Shown piece after piece: positions 29,372 to 37,500 of a stretch of 64,000 bases of DNA (position 1 is its first letter; each line of letters opens with the position of its first letter). A program made the position numbers and the translations under genes. The DNA is taken from assembly GCA_019359115.1 (NCBI GenBank), contig JAHHHW010000096.1, forward strand, positions 1 to 64,000. Reading direction: 5' to 3'. The notes below the pieces were generated by a model. It saw only the letters and a list, made by a program, of their open reading frames with translations. It searched no databases and had not been told where the DNA came from. The stretch is from Pelatocladus maniniholoensis HA4357-MV3 (GTDB lineage: Bacteria; Cyanobacteriota; Cyanobacteriia; Cyanobacteriales; Nostocaceae).

Positions 29372-29443
29372 GTAGGGGCGTAGCATTTGTACGAAGATAT
29401 TTAGTTTTTAACAAAGATACCCATACAAATGCTTCACCCTTAC
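29372..29443. repeat. 72-bp palindromic repeat, intact copy
   Basis: GCATTTGTA and TACAAATGC arms flank GAAGATATTTAGTTTTTAACAAAGATAC. A second copy of the same element at 55266-55621 is interrupted by an insertion, which makes this one the reference. It lies just upstream of the mannosidase gene. Confidence 0.7.
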
Positions 29444-29530
29444 AGTAGTTAGTAATTAACTACTAACCACTATCCACTAACATTCCAAGAGAAATACATT
29501 AATATTTACGCCATCAATAATAGCGAAAAT

Positions 29531-32500
29531 ATGACCTCTCCCGTATCGCCATCCAATACCAAAATTATCTCAGCTGCAATTGAGAAATTGCGCTCTTTTT
29601 GTCAAGAGAATATTCTCTCAAATTGGCGCTGTTTTGCAGGTGATTTGGCTGTGACTGATGTGAGTGCTTCTTCCTTGTCTGAGTGGACGCCTGTTGAGAT
29701 TAATCCTAAAGGAAATATTGCTTGGGCTGGGGGACAAAAAGTTTTGTGGCTAGCACAAAAATTGGTGATTCCCCAAGACTTGCAGGGTTATGTGCTACAG
29801 GGTTTGTCTTTGCGACTGGCGTTGCTTTGGTGGGCGAATTCTGCCAAAATTTATGTGAATGGGGAGTTGGTGGGTGAAGGAGATTTGTTTGATTGTTCAC
29901 CTCGGATTTTAGTTAGTCAGACGGTAAGATCAGGGGAAGAGTTTTTTATAACTATACGTTTGGTGAGTCCGGGACATTGTGATGGGGCGTTGGTGCGATC
30001 GCTTTTAGTTTATGAATCTACTGATGATCAATGTCGTGATCCTGGTTTTGTGGCTGATGAATTGGCGGTGACGCAGCGTTTTTTGCAAAAGTTTGCACCT
30101 GAGAGGTTGGATAGTTTGGCGGTGGTGGTGGATGAGGTGATGAACCGCACAGACGCGAAGAAACAGAGCAGAGAGTTTGATAATTCTCTGTTGTCATTGC
30201 GGGAGTGTTTAATTAAATCCAAAATCGAAAATCCAACATCAAAAATTTATCTGTTGGGTCATGCTCATTTGGATATGGCTTGGCTATGGCGTGTGAGTGA
30301 AACTTGGGAAGCAGCGCAGAGTACTTTTGAGTCGGTTTTAAGATTATACTCAGATTTTCCGGAGTTAATTTTTTGTCATTCGACACCAGCTTTGTATGCT
30401 TGGGTGGAGGAAAATCGCCCGGATTTATTTAGAGCCATTCAAGAAAAAGTTGCGGCGGAACTTTGGGAAATTGTCGGTGGTTTTTGGGTGGAACCAGAAT
30501 TAAATTTAATTGCTGGTGAATCGATAGTCCGGCAATTATTGTATGGTCAGCGTTATGTGCAAGCAAAGTTTGGCAAGCTGGCGAGTATAGTTTGGGTTCC
30601 TGATACTTTTGGTTTTTGTGCGACTTTGCCACAGTTTATGCAGCAGTCTGGAATTGAGTATTTTGTGACGCAAAAGTTGCGTTGGAATGATACGACGAAG
30701 TTTCCTTACGGTGCTTTTTGGTGGCGTTCTCCTGATGGTAGCGAAATACTGAGTTTGATGTCCGCGCCTGTGGGTGAAGGTATCGATCCTGTAAAGATGG
30801 CTGATTATGCCATTGAATGGCAAACTCAAACTGGATTTACAGACTCGCTTTGGCTTCCTGGTGTCGGCGACCACGGCGGTGGTCCCACTCGTGATATGTT
30901 AGAAATTGCCCAACGCTGGCAAAAATCCCCTCTATTCCCCCAAGTAGAATTTACGACTGCTCAAAAGTATCTCCAACAACTGCAATCAACGAGTAATTCT
31001 CAAACATCAACCACTATCCCCATCTGGAATGATGAACTCTACTTGGAATTCCATCGTGGTTGCTATACTACTCACAGCGATCAAAAACGTTGGAATCGTC
31101 GTTGTGAGAATTTGTTGTACCACGCAGAATTGTTCAGTGCGATCGCCACGATTAAATGTGGAGTAAATTATCCAAAAGTGGAATTGGAAGCAGCTTGGAA
31201 GCAAATTTTGTTTAACCAGTTCCACGATATTTTACCTGGTTCCTCAATTACTGAAGTCTACGAGGATGCTTTAGTTGAGTGGCAGGAAGTGGAAAAGGTC
31301 GGTACGAAGATATTAGAGGAATCCTTGCGAGCGATCGCATCTCAAATTTCTTTCCCAACGCCACCACAACCAGATAGTTTACCTATAGTTGTCTTCAATT
31401 CCTTAAATTGGCAGCGTTCTGAGGTCGTGAGCGTTGGTTTACCCTCTACCACTGCACCCAATCAAGAATGGCAGATTTATGATTATTCTGGAAACAAACT
31501 CGTTTCCCAGTTGGGTGAAACTTCCACACTGCTGTTTTTAGCAAGGGATATTCCAGCAGTTGGCTACCGTGTTTTTTGGTTGTGTTCTTGTCAAGTAGAA
31601 AATGCACACAACAAAACCCAGTCTGAAGATACCAAATTAAGCTTGCAAAAGCAAGAACAAATTTCGTCAGAAAGATTGATTTTAGAAAATGAATTTTTGC
31701 TGATCATTATTGACGAGCAAACTGGTAATTTAGCGAGTGTTTTTGACAAGGTTAATAATAGAGAAGTTCTCAATCAAGCAGGCGGGAATCTATTACAAGC
31801 TTTTCAAGATAGTGGTCAATATTGGGATGCATGGAATATTGATCCCAATTATGCCCAAAATCCTCTACCATCAGCTACTCTGAAATCTATCCAATGTCTA
31901 GAACAAGGGCCAGTACAACACCGCTTGCGTGTGGTACAGCAACTTGGTAAATCAGAGTTTTGCTGTGATTACATTTTGCCAAGAGCTTCATCTGTGCTGA
32001 AAATTGCCATGAAGGTAGATTGGCAAGAAGAGCATATATTAGTGAAAGCAGCCTTTCCTCTTAATGTTGAAGCAGACTTTGCTACCTACGAAATTCCCTG
32101 TGGTGCAATTGCTCGTCCCACCAAACCCGCAACTCCAGCAGAAAAAGCAAAATGGGAAGTTCCCGCTTTGCGTTGGGCAGATTTGACGGAAGAAGTGAGG
32201 GACAAGGGGGACAAGGGGGACAAGGAAGAACTTTTCACCAATCCCCAATCCCCAATCCCCAATCCTTACGGTGTGAGTTTGCTGAATGATTGTAAATATG
32301 GTTATGATGCTCAACCAAATCAACTACGGCTAACACTTTTAAGAAGTCCTAATTGGCCTGATTCTCAAGCAGATAGAGGTGTACATGAATTTACTTATGC
32401 TTTGTATCCCCATGCTGGTGATTGGAAATCAGCCCATACAGCCCGACGCGGGTATGAATTAAATGTACCTTTGCAAGTAATTGTGTGTCCAATTAACCAT

Positions 32501-32827
32501 CCTCAATCATCCAATGTTTCCGAATCTGTTGACCCAGAGGGGTTAGGAGTGAGTTTCTTAGATTTATCAGCAGAAAATTTAATTTTAATGGCATTTAAAC
32601 AAGCAGAAGATGAGTCGCAAAAGTGGATTTTGCGTTGTTATGAGTGTCATGGAGAAACAGCCGAGTTGTCTTTGCAGAATGATTTGGGGCTGATTTTGGA
32701 GGGATCAGTCGATTTGTTGGAGCGTCCTTTGTCTATTAGTGAATCTGCATCTGTTTCAGAAAAATTAACGATACAACCTTGGAAAGTTGTTAGTTTTATG
32801 TTGCAACTTACAGGTGGCGCACCGTGA
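29531..32827 (+). CDS. Alpha-mannosidase, glycoside hydrolase family 38
   Basis: Hydrolyses alpha-mannosides. 1098 residues. GH38 catalytic domain from about 235: LLGHAHLDMAWLWRV carries the zinc-binding HxH/D, and WVPDTFGFCATLPQFM contains the nucleophile Asp near residue 357. The middle and C-terminal beta domains follow. No signal peptide, so it is probably cytosolic. At about 888-916 a low-complexity segment (RDKGDKGDK, then NPQSPIPNP) is encoded by GGGGGACAA and CCCCAAT tandem repeats inserted in frame. Confidence 0.93.
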   Translation: MTSPVSPSNTKIISAAIEKLRSFCQENILSNWRCFAGDLAVTDVSASSLSEWTPVEINPKGNIAWAGGQKVLWLAQKLVIPQDLQGYVLQGLSLRLALLWWANSAKIYVNGELVGEGDLFDCSPRILVSQTVRSGEEFFITIRLVSPGHCDGALVRSLLVYESTDDQCRDPGFVADELAVTQRFLQKFAPERLDSLAVVVDEVMNRTDAKKQSREFDNSLLSLRECLIKSKIENPTSKIYLLGHAHLDMAWLWRVSETWEAAQSTFESVLRLYSDFPELIFCHSTPALYAWVEENRPDLFRAIQEKVAAELWEIVGGFWVEPELNLIAGESIVRQLLYGQRYVQAKFGKLASIVWVPDTFGFCATLPQFMQQSGIEYFVTQKLRWNDTTKFPYGAFWWRSPDGSEILSLMSAPVGEGIDPVKMADYAIEWQTQTGFTDSLWLPGVGDHGGGPTRDMLEIAQRWQKSPLFPQVEFTTAQKYLQQLQSTSNSQTSTTIPIWNDELYLEFHRGCYTTHSDQKRWNRRCENLLYHAELFSAIATIKCGVNYPKVELEAAWKQILFNQFHDILPGSSITEVYEDALVEWQEVEKVGTKILEESLRAIASQISFPTPPQPDSLPIVVFNSLNWQRSEVVSVGLPSTTAPNQEWQIYDYSGNKLVSQLGETSTLLFLARDIPAVGYRVFWLCSCQVENAHNKTQSEDTKLSLQKQEQISSERLILENEFLLIIIDEQTGNLASVFDKVNNREVLNQAGGNLLQAFQDSGQYWDAWNIDPNYAQNPLPSATLKSIQCLEQGPVQHRLRVVQQLGKSEFCCDYILPRASSVLKIAMKVDWQEEHILVKAAFPLNVEADFATYEIPCGAIARPTKPATPAEKAKWEVPALRWADLTEEVRDKGDKGDKEELFTNPQSPIPNPYGVSLLNDCKYGYDAQPNQLRLTLLRSPNWPDSQADRGVHEFTYALYPHAGDWKSAHTARRGYELNVPLQVIVCPINHPQSSNVSESVDPEGLGVSFLDLSAENLILMAFKQAEDESQKWILRCYECHGETAELSLQNDLGLILEGSVDLLERPLSISESASVSEKLTIQPWKVVSFMLQLTGGAP

Positions 32828-32909
32828 CACCAAGTTGTCATAAACTGAGAACAACACTGGTGTCGTTGCGATCGCCTCTGTCACATAAACATGCAACTCT
32901 ATTTTCAAA

Positions 32910-33041
32910 TTAATCTTCATGATCCTCAAAGGGATCGCTCAACTGCTTAGAGGGCGGACCGAAAGCAGTGTAAATGGATAGCGCTGTGATGACGATCACA
33001 ACTGCACCAACGGAAATGCTAAGAACTGTTGCGGGTTCCAT
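32910..33041 (-). CDS. psbN: Photosystem II protein PsbN
   Basis: 43-residue single-span membrane protein needed for photosystem II assembly. It begins MEPATVLSISVGAVVIVIT and ends SKQLSDPFEDHED, matching PsbN throughout. It is divergent from psbH, the usual cyanobacterial arrangement; psbB and psbT are not here. Confidence 0.96.
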   Translation of the reverse strand: MEPATVLSISVGAVVIVITALSIYTAFGPPSKQLSDPFEDHED

Positions 33042-33126
33042 AATTTAAAGATGGATTATGAGTGCTATTCTTATAGAATATTACAGAAGATTAAAAAATG
33101 CTTTGGCAACTATCTTAAGGTGAGAT

Positions 33127-33315
33127 ATGGCACAACGGACGCGGTTAGGAGATATCCTCAGACCTTTGAACTCTGAATACGGTAAAGTTGCCCCAGGTTG
33201 GGGTACTACTCCTGTGATGGCTGTTTTTATGGGCCTGTTTTTTGTGTTTCTGCTGATTATTCTGCAACTTTATAACAAGTCAATTATTATCCAAGATGTC
33301 AGAGTCGGTTGGTAG
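33127..33315 (+). CDS. psbH: Photosystem II phosphoprotein PsbH
   Basis: 62-residue PSII core subunit with one membrane helix (about 27-48, [20 protein letters not shown]), N-terminal [21 protein letters not shown], and C-terminus ending DVRVGW. It shares an 85-bp divergent promoter region with psbN and is followed by a strong terminator. Confidence 0.97.
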   Translation: MAQRTRLGDILRPLNSEYGKVAPGWGTTPVMAVFMGLFFVFLLIILQLYNKSIIIQDVRVGW

Positions 33316-33356
33316 AGCTTTGTCTATTAACTGAATACATAAGCTTTACCTTCCAT

Positions 33357-33379
33357 ACCCGGTTAATCCGGGTTTTTTT
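33357..33379 (+). terminator. Rho-independent terminator of psbH
   Basis: ACCCGG (33357-33362), loop TTAAT, CCGGGT (33368-33373), then seven T. Confidence 0.85.
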
Positions 33380-33752
33380 GTCACCGCTACGCGAATTAAA
33401 ACAATGCACTTACTTCATCATGATAATTGGTTTACTAGAGTTGACAGTCGCTTCGCTCCAAGTTAAAAGTAAAAAGTTAAAAGTTAAAAGGCACTCATAA
33501 AAAACTTCAGTTGTGGGTATCAAGCCCACTTAAACACTCATAATTTTACCGAGACACGTAGTGCAAGGTAAAAGGTGTCCTTTTTTTCAAGCCCACAGAT
33601 TTATCAGTGGGAATTTTACTTTTTACTTTTTACTTTTTACTTTTTACTTTTTACTTTTTACTTTTTACTTTTTACTTGTTTTGACAACAACTTTTTTGCG
33701 AGGTAAGAAGATTTTTGAGCAAGGACAGGTAATTTGTGCGGTGTGTGAACCA
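33380..33752. repeat. psbH downstream region with nine TTTTACT heptamers
   Basis: Left part: AAGTTAAAAGT-type units at about 33461-33490. Right part: nine exact tandem TTTTACT units at 33614-33676. The two arms are complementary and could fold together. No gene is supported in this 373-bp stretch. Confidence 0.8.
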
Positions 33753-35060
33753 CTAGTGCAAAATCTCTGCTAACACAGCAGCGAAAATTCCCAAAGCAGT
33801 CTCAATCTGATCACTATCAATCACCAATGGTGGACAGAAACGAATAGCTGCTTTTCCACAACCAAGCAATAACAAACCATGTAAAAAAGCTGTTTGTAAA
33901 ATGCGATCGCGTAACTGTCGATCCAAATTTCCTCGATCATCAAACAAATCCACCGCCACCATCAAACCTTTACCACGTGGTAGGGAAACTCTGGGAAACT
34001 GTTGATGCAAATTCACTAAACCAGCTTGCAGTAACTCTCCCATTTTGGTAGCATTTGTCATTAAACCGCTTTCCAATAGTTCCAAAGTGGCAAGGGCAGC
34101 AGCACAAGCAACAGGGTTTCCACCAAAAGTGGTAGCATGGGAACCAGGCGGCCAAGTCATGATTTCTGATCGGGCGAGAATTGTACCTAGAGGTAAACCA
34201 CTAGCAATACCCTTAGCGGTAGTAATAATGTCTGGTGTAACGCCCCAATGTTCGATCGCAAACAATCGACCTGTACGCCCCATACCCGATTGCACTTCAT
34301 CCACTATCATCAAGATGCCGTAACGATCGCATATTTCGCGAATCCGTTGTAAAAATCCCTCCTCTGGTACAATATAACCACCTTCGCCTTGAATTGGTTC
34401 AACGATAATTGCTGCTACTTCATGGGGTGGTAGCATGGCGGGAAATAATTGTTTTTCTAGGTAATCTAAACTGGCGTGAGTTCCATAAGGAATATGTGTT
34501 ACCCCCGGAACTAGAGGGCCAAAACCTTCTCTTTGCACTGCTTTGGAACCAGTCAGAGACATGGCTCCATAGGTACGTCCGTGGAATGCTCCTAAAAAGG
34601 CGATAATCAGGGAACGTTTAGTGTAGTATCTCGCCAGTTTGATGGCGCCCTCGTTAGATTCCGCACCAGAGTTAGTAAAAAATACTTTCGCACCATTGGG
34701 AAAATCTACGTTTTTAACTAAGCTTTCCGCTAATTCCACCATCGGTTCATAGTAAAAATCAGTACCTGACATGTGCAATAACTTGCCAGCTTGTGCTTGA
34801 ATAGCCTGCACAACTTTTGGATGCGCGTGTCCTGTGGCGGTGACAGCAATTCCCGCCGTCATGTCTAAAAAGACATTACCATCCACATCTTCTACCATAC
34901 AGCCTTCACCACGAGCCACAACTAAGGGATAGTCGCGAGTATAAGAAGGAGAAGTTACAGCGCGATCGCGTTCGATAATTTTTCTAGCACAAGGCCCTGG
35001 CAAAGAAGTGACTAAATAAGGCGATCGTGGTAAATGATCATTTATAGAGATGCTTAACAT
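33753..35060 (-). CDS. Class-III aminotransferase, 4-aminobutyrate / acetylornithine type
   Basis: PLP-dependent aminotransferase. 435 residues with the PLP-site motifs TNSGAESNEGAIKLARYYTK and AFHGRTYGAMSLTG, the Asp in IVDEVQSGMGRTG, and the PLP Lys in TTAKGIASGLPLG. The N-terminus (LPGPCARKIIERDRAVTSPS) resembles GABA aminotransferases more than ArgD. The substrate cannot be fixed from sequence and no pathway genes are adjacent. Confidence 0.88.
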   Translation of the reverse strand: MLSISINDHLPRSPYLVTSLPGPCARKIIERDRAVTSPSYTRDYPLVVARGEGCMVEDVDGNVFLDMTAGIAVTATGHAHPKVVQAIQAQAGKLLHMSGTDFYYEPMVELAESLVKNVDFPNGAKVFFTNSGAESNEGAIKLARYYTKRSLIIAFLGAFHGRTYGAMSLTGSKAVQREGFGPLVPGVTHIPYGTHASLDYLEKQLFPAMLPPHEVAAIIVEPIQGEGGYIVPEEGFLQRIREICDRYGILMIVDEVQSGMGRTGRLFAIEHWGVTPDIITTAKGIASGLPLGTILARSEIMTWPPGSHATTFGGNPVACAAALATLELLESGLMTNATKMGELLQAGLVNLHQQFPRVSLPRGKGLMVAVDLFDDRGNLDRQLRDRILQTAFLHGLLLLGCGKAAIRFCPPLVIDSDQIETALGIFAAVLAEILH

Positions 35061-35233
35061 GATTTTTTTTAATGTTTAAAGAATATTTATGATTAAATGC
35101 TGAGGTGATATTAGTTGCAGTAACTTATGATTCTATTTACAGTGTATTCACAAAAAAACAGGGAGTAAAAAATTTGCAAACTCACACACCTCCCTGAATT
35201 TGATTGGTTATTGGCTACTTTTATAGTGAATTT

Positions 35234-35470
35234 CTAATCATCGTCATCCTTGTCATCGTCATCACTATTATTGCGCCGTTGGTTATTTTCTCTGTCGTCA
35301 TCATCGTCATCTGAGTCTGATCGATTTGTGTTATTCTCTCGTTGTTCTTGGCGTTCATCTTCTGTGCCAAAGTTGCAACCAACTAATCCCCCTGGCAAGA
35401 TCACTAAGCTAGCAACAGCTAGAATACTCCAAATATCTTTTTTGATCCAACGCTCGCTTTTGTGCAACAT
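35234..35470 (-). CDS. Small Asp-rich lipoprotein
   Basis: 78 residues: a signal sequence with lipobox LVGC (Cys about residue 32), then an extremely acidic and Asn/Arg-containing tail with blocks of six, four and four Asp. A membrane-anchored, possibly cation-binding peptide. No family recognised. The lipobox makes a real gene more likely than chance, although the tail is a simple GAT/GAC repeat. Confidence 0.55.
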   Translation of the reverse strand: MLHKSERWIKKDIWSILAVASLVILPGGLVGCNFGTEDERQEQRENNTNRSDSDDDDDDRENNQRRNNSDDDDKDDDD

Positions 35471-36003
35471 AAATTTTATGTTTTGAAACTCTACTTATTT
35501 TTAAGATACTGCGAGTTGGAATTTTCTAATTAAACAAGCTAGGGGAGCATCCCAATTTTTTCAATATATAGCTAAGGGTTTAAACCCTTAGCTAATAGCA
35601 CAACTAGTCTGCTTAAGCAGACTTTCGCTATGAGCCTGGAACTTTAGTTCTAGGCAGGATACTCACGCTTGCTGAAATCTGCTGTAAATATTTTTGCGTA
35701 GCTGCTTCAATGAAATTTTTACTCGCGATGGCTTTCACATTTGCAGCAAATCTGATTTAAACAATGAATCAAAATTTTACTTTGGTAACAAATCTGAAAA
35801 CTTTATTTATTATTAAAATCATTTTCATAGATAAAAATTTTACTTTAGTGGCAAATCTGAAATTTTTATCTATGAAATAAAACTATTTTCATAGATAAAA
35901 TTTTACTTTAGTGACAAACGTTATCATGTTTGTTATGGGTGCAACTATTTTTGTAATCAACGTTAATCTTAGTAAGTGCGAGTTGATTTTTTAAGTTATA
36001 CAA
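35471..36003. repeat. Palindromes and 63-bp-spaced direct repeats
   Basis: 533 bp, no gene. Left half: GGGGAGCATCCCAATTTTTTCAA at 35542-35564, the perfect palindrome AGCTAAGGGTTTAAACCCTTAGCT at about 35571-35594, and AGTCTGCTTAAGCAGACT just after it. Right half: three direct repeats around TTTTACTTTNGT, with TTTTAC starting at 35775, 35838 and 35901, exactly 63 bp apart, and a weaker copy at 35717. Confidence 0.7.
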
Positions 36004-36444
36004 ATGTCTCCTAAACCGAAAGCGCCAGTTTGTCTTGTAAAATCCTGTGACTGGCCGATTGAACAATTACCAGGATTATCCCAGCAAGAAGTCTCCCAAT
36101 TACAAAACTGTGGTATTAACACCACAAAAGCATTAATTGAACAAAGCCAAACTCTCCAGGCGAAAGTGACACTTGCCAATAAACTGCAAATTCATCTTCA
36201 GTATGTCAACAAATGGGTAGCATTAGCAGACTTAGCGCGGATTCCTGGTGTTGGTACTCAACATTGCGGTTTATTACTTCATGCTGGCGTGGGTTCTGTA
36301 GCTTTGCTGGCGACTCTTCCCACTCACAGATTGCACAGACAAATCTTGCGTTTGCAGGTAGCAACAATGCAACGACGAGATCTATGTCCTTCTGTTGAAC
36401 AAGTACAGCAGTGGATTCAGCAAGCCCAGGCGATTAGGGGATAG
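36004..36444 (+). CDS. DUF4332 helix-hairpin-helix protein
   Basis: 146 residues with two HhH-like segments: PGLSQQEVSQLQNCGINTTK (about 20-39) and IPGVGTQHCGLLLHAGV (about 80-96). This fits the DUF4332 family, which is widespread in cyanobacteria and suspected to bind DNA; its function is unknown. The last codons and the TAG stop are supplied by the first units of the adjoining GGGGATA array. Confidence 0.85.
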   Translation: MSPKPKAPVCLVKSCDWPIEQLPGLSQQEVSQLQNCGINTTKALIEQSQTLQAKVTLANKLQIHLQYVNKWVALADLARIPGVGTQHCGLLLHAGVGSVALLATLPTHRLHRQILRLQVATMQRRDLCPSVEQVQQWIQQAQAIRG

Positions 36445-36548
36445 GGGATAGGGGATAGGGGATAGGGGATAGGGGATAGGGGATAGGGGATAGGGGATAG
36501 GGGATAGGGGATAGGGGATAGGGGATAGGGGATAGGGGATAGGGGATA
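36437..36548. repeat. 16 perfect GGGGATA heptamers
   Basis: 112 bp of uninterrupted tandem repeat, ending in a GGGGTTA variant at 36549. A short opposing CCCCGATCCCTG-type arm lies near 36657-36685. The array begins inside the DUF4332 coding region. Its uniformity suggests recent expansion. Confidence 0.95.
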
Positions 36549-36687
36549 GGGGTTAGTTGAAAATTATATTTACACAAAGACTATGACTTAAAAATCCCTA
36601 TCCACATAAAGGCAATGGCATTATTAATTTTTTCATATCTCATTCCCATTCCCTGATCCCTAATCCCCGATCCCTGTTCCCCGTTCC

Positions 36688-37302
36688 CTAATCTTTAGCT
36701 AATACACCATTGAGGAAAATATCAGCAAGTCCTTCCGCCATTTGCTGCATTTGTTGAGGGGAAGCATCAGGTTCCATCAGGGTATTGTGAGAAAAGCCTG
36801 CGATCGCAAACATTCCTAAGAATACTTTGGCTACCAATTTGGCATCCATTTGGCGATAAATGCCTTTATCCATCGCTGTTTGGAAAAATGCTTCGGCAAC
36901 ATCGGTCATTTTGTCAATTACTTCTGACTGGATGCGATCGCGCAAATCTGGATGAAATTGTGCCTCCATAAAACACACCCGCATCAAGTCGGCACTTTTT
37001 TGCATGTTCCACATCCGGCGGCGCATTACCTGTGCCACAGCTTTATAGCTGCCCATTTCACTTAATTCTGTAAGCAAATCCGTGAGAATCTCCACCCAGC
37101 CAGCAGTTGCTACCTCTACCAAAATGGCCTTTTTATTCGCAAAATGTCGAAATAGCGTTCCTTCCGCGACTCCTGCTGTTTGTGCAAGATCGCGAGTGGT
37201 GGTGCCATCAAATCCTTGGGAGGCAAACAAGCGCCGTGCTGCCTGTAAAATGCGACCACGGGTTTGTGCCTCTGATGGTGGAGGAGAATTAAAAACACGC
37301 AT
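36688..37302 (-). CDS. TetR/AcrR-family transcriptional regulator
   Basis: 204 residues. N-terminal HTH: RILQAARRLFASQGFDGTTT, then RDLAQTAGVAEGTLFRHFANK at about 15-57. The C-terminal ligand domain is helical. The divergent neighbour is the M16 peptidase gene, a plausible but unproven target. Confidence 0.93.
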   Translation of the reverse strand: MRVFNSPPPSEAQTRGRILQAARRLFASQGFDGTTTRDLAQTAGVAEGTLFRHFANKKAILVEVATAGWVEILTDLLTELSEMGSYKAVAQVMRRRMWNMQKSADLMRVCFMEAQFHPDLRDRIQSEVIDKMTDVAEAFFQTAMDKGIYRQMDAKLVAKVFLGMFAIAGFSHNTLMEPDASPQQMQQMAEGLADIFLNGVLAKD

Positions 37303-37500
37303 AACAGTTATAGTGAAATATCCGGAACAGGACTCGTAGCATTATTGTCTTACGACAAGTACAAAAAGCACAAAAAGCTTAATACAAGATTAACGCTCTA
37401 CTCGCAAGTAGGCTCGATTTACAGTAACAAAAGTTTACTTTTAACTTTGCTTATGAATCATACTAATTTTAGATTTGGGATCTTAGATTTTGGATTACGA

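Noticed and set aside
33309-33500. 63-codon ORF after psbH
   Set aside because: It runs through the psbH terminator and into repeat DNA.
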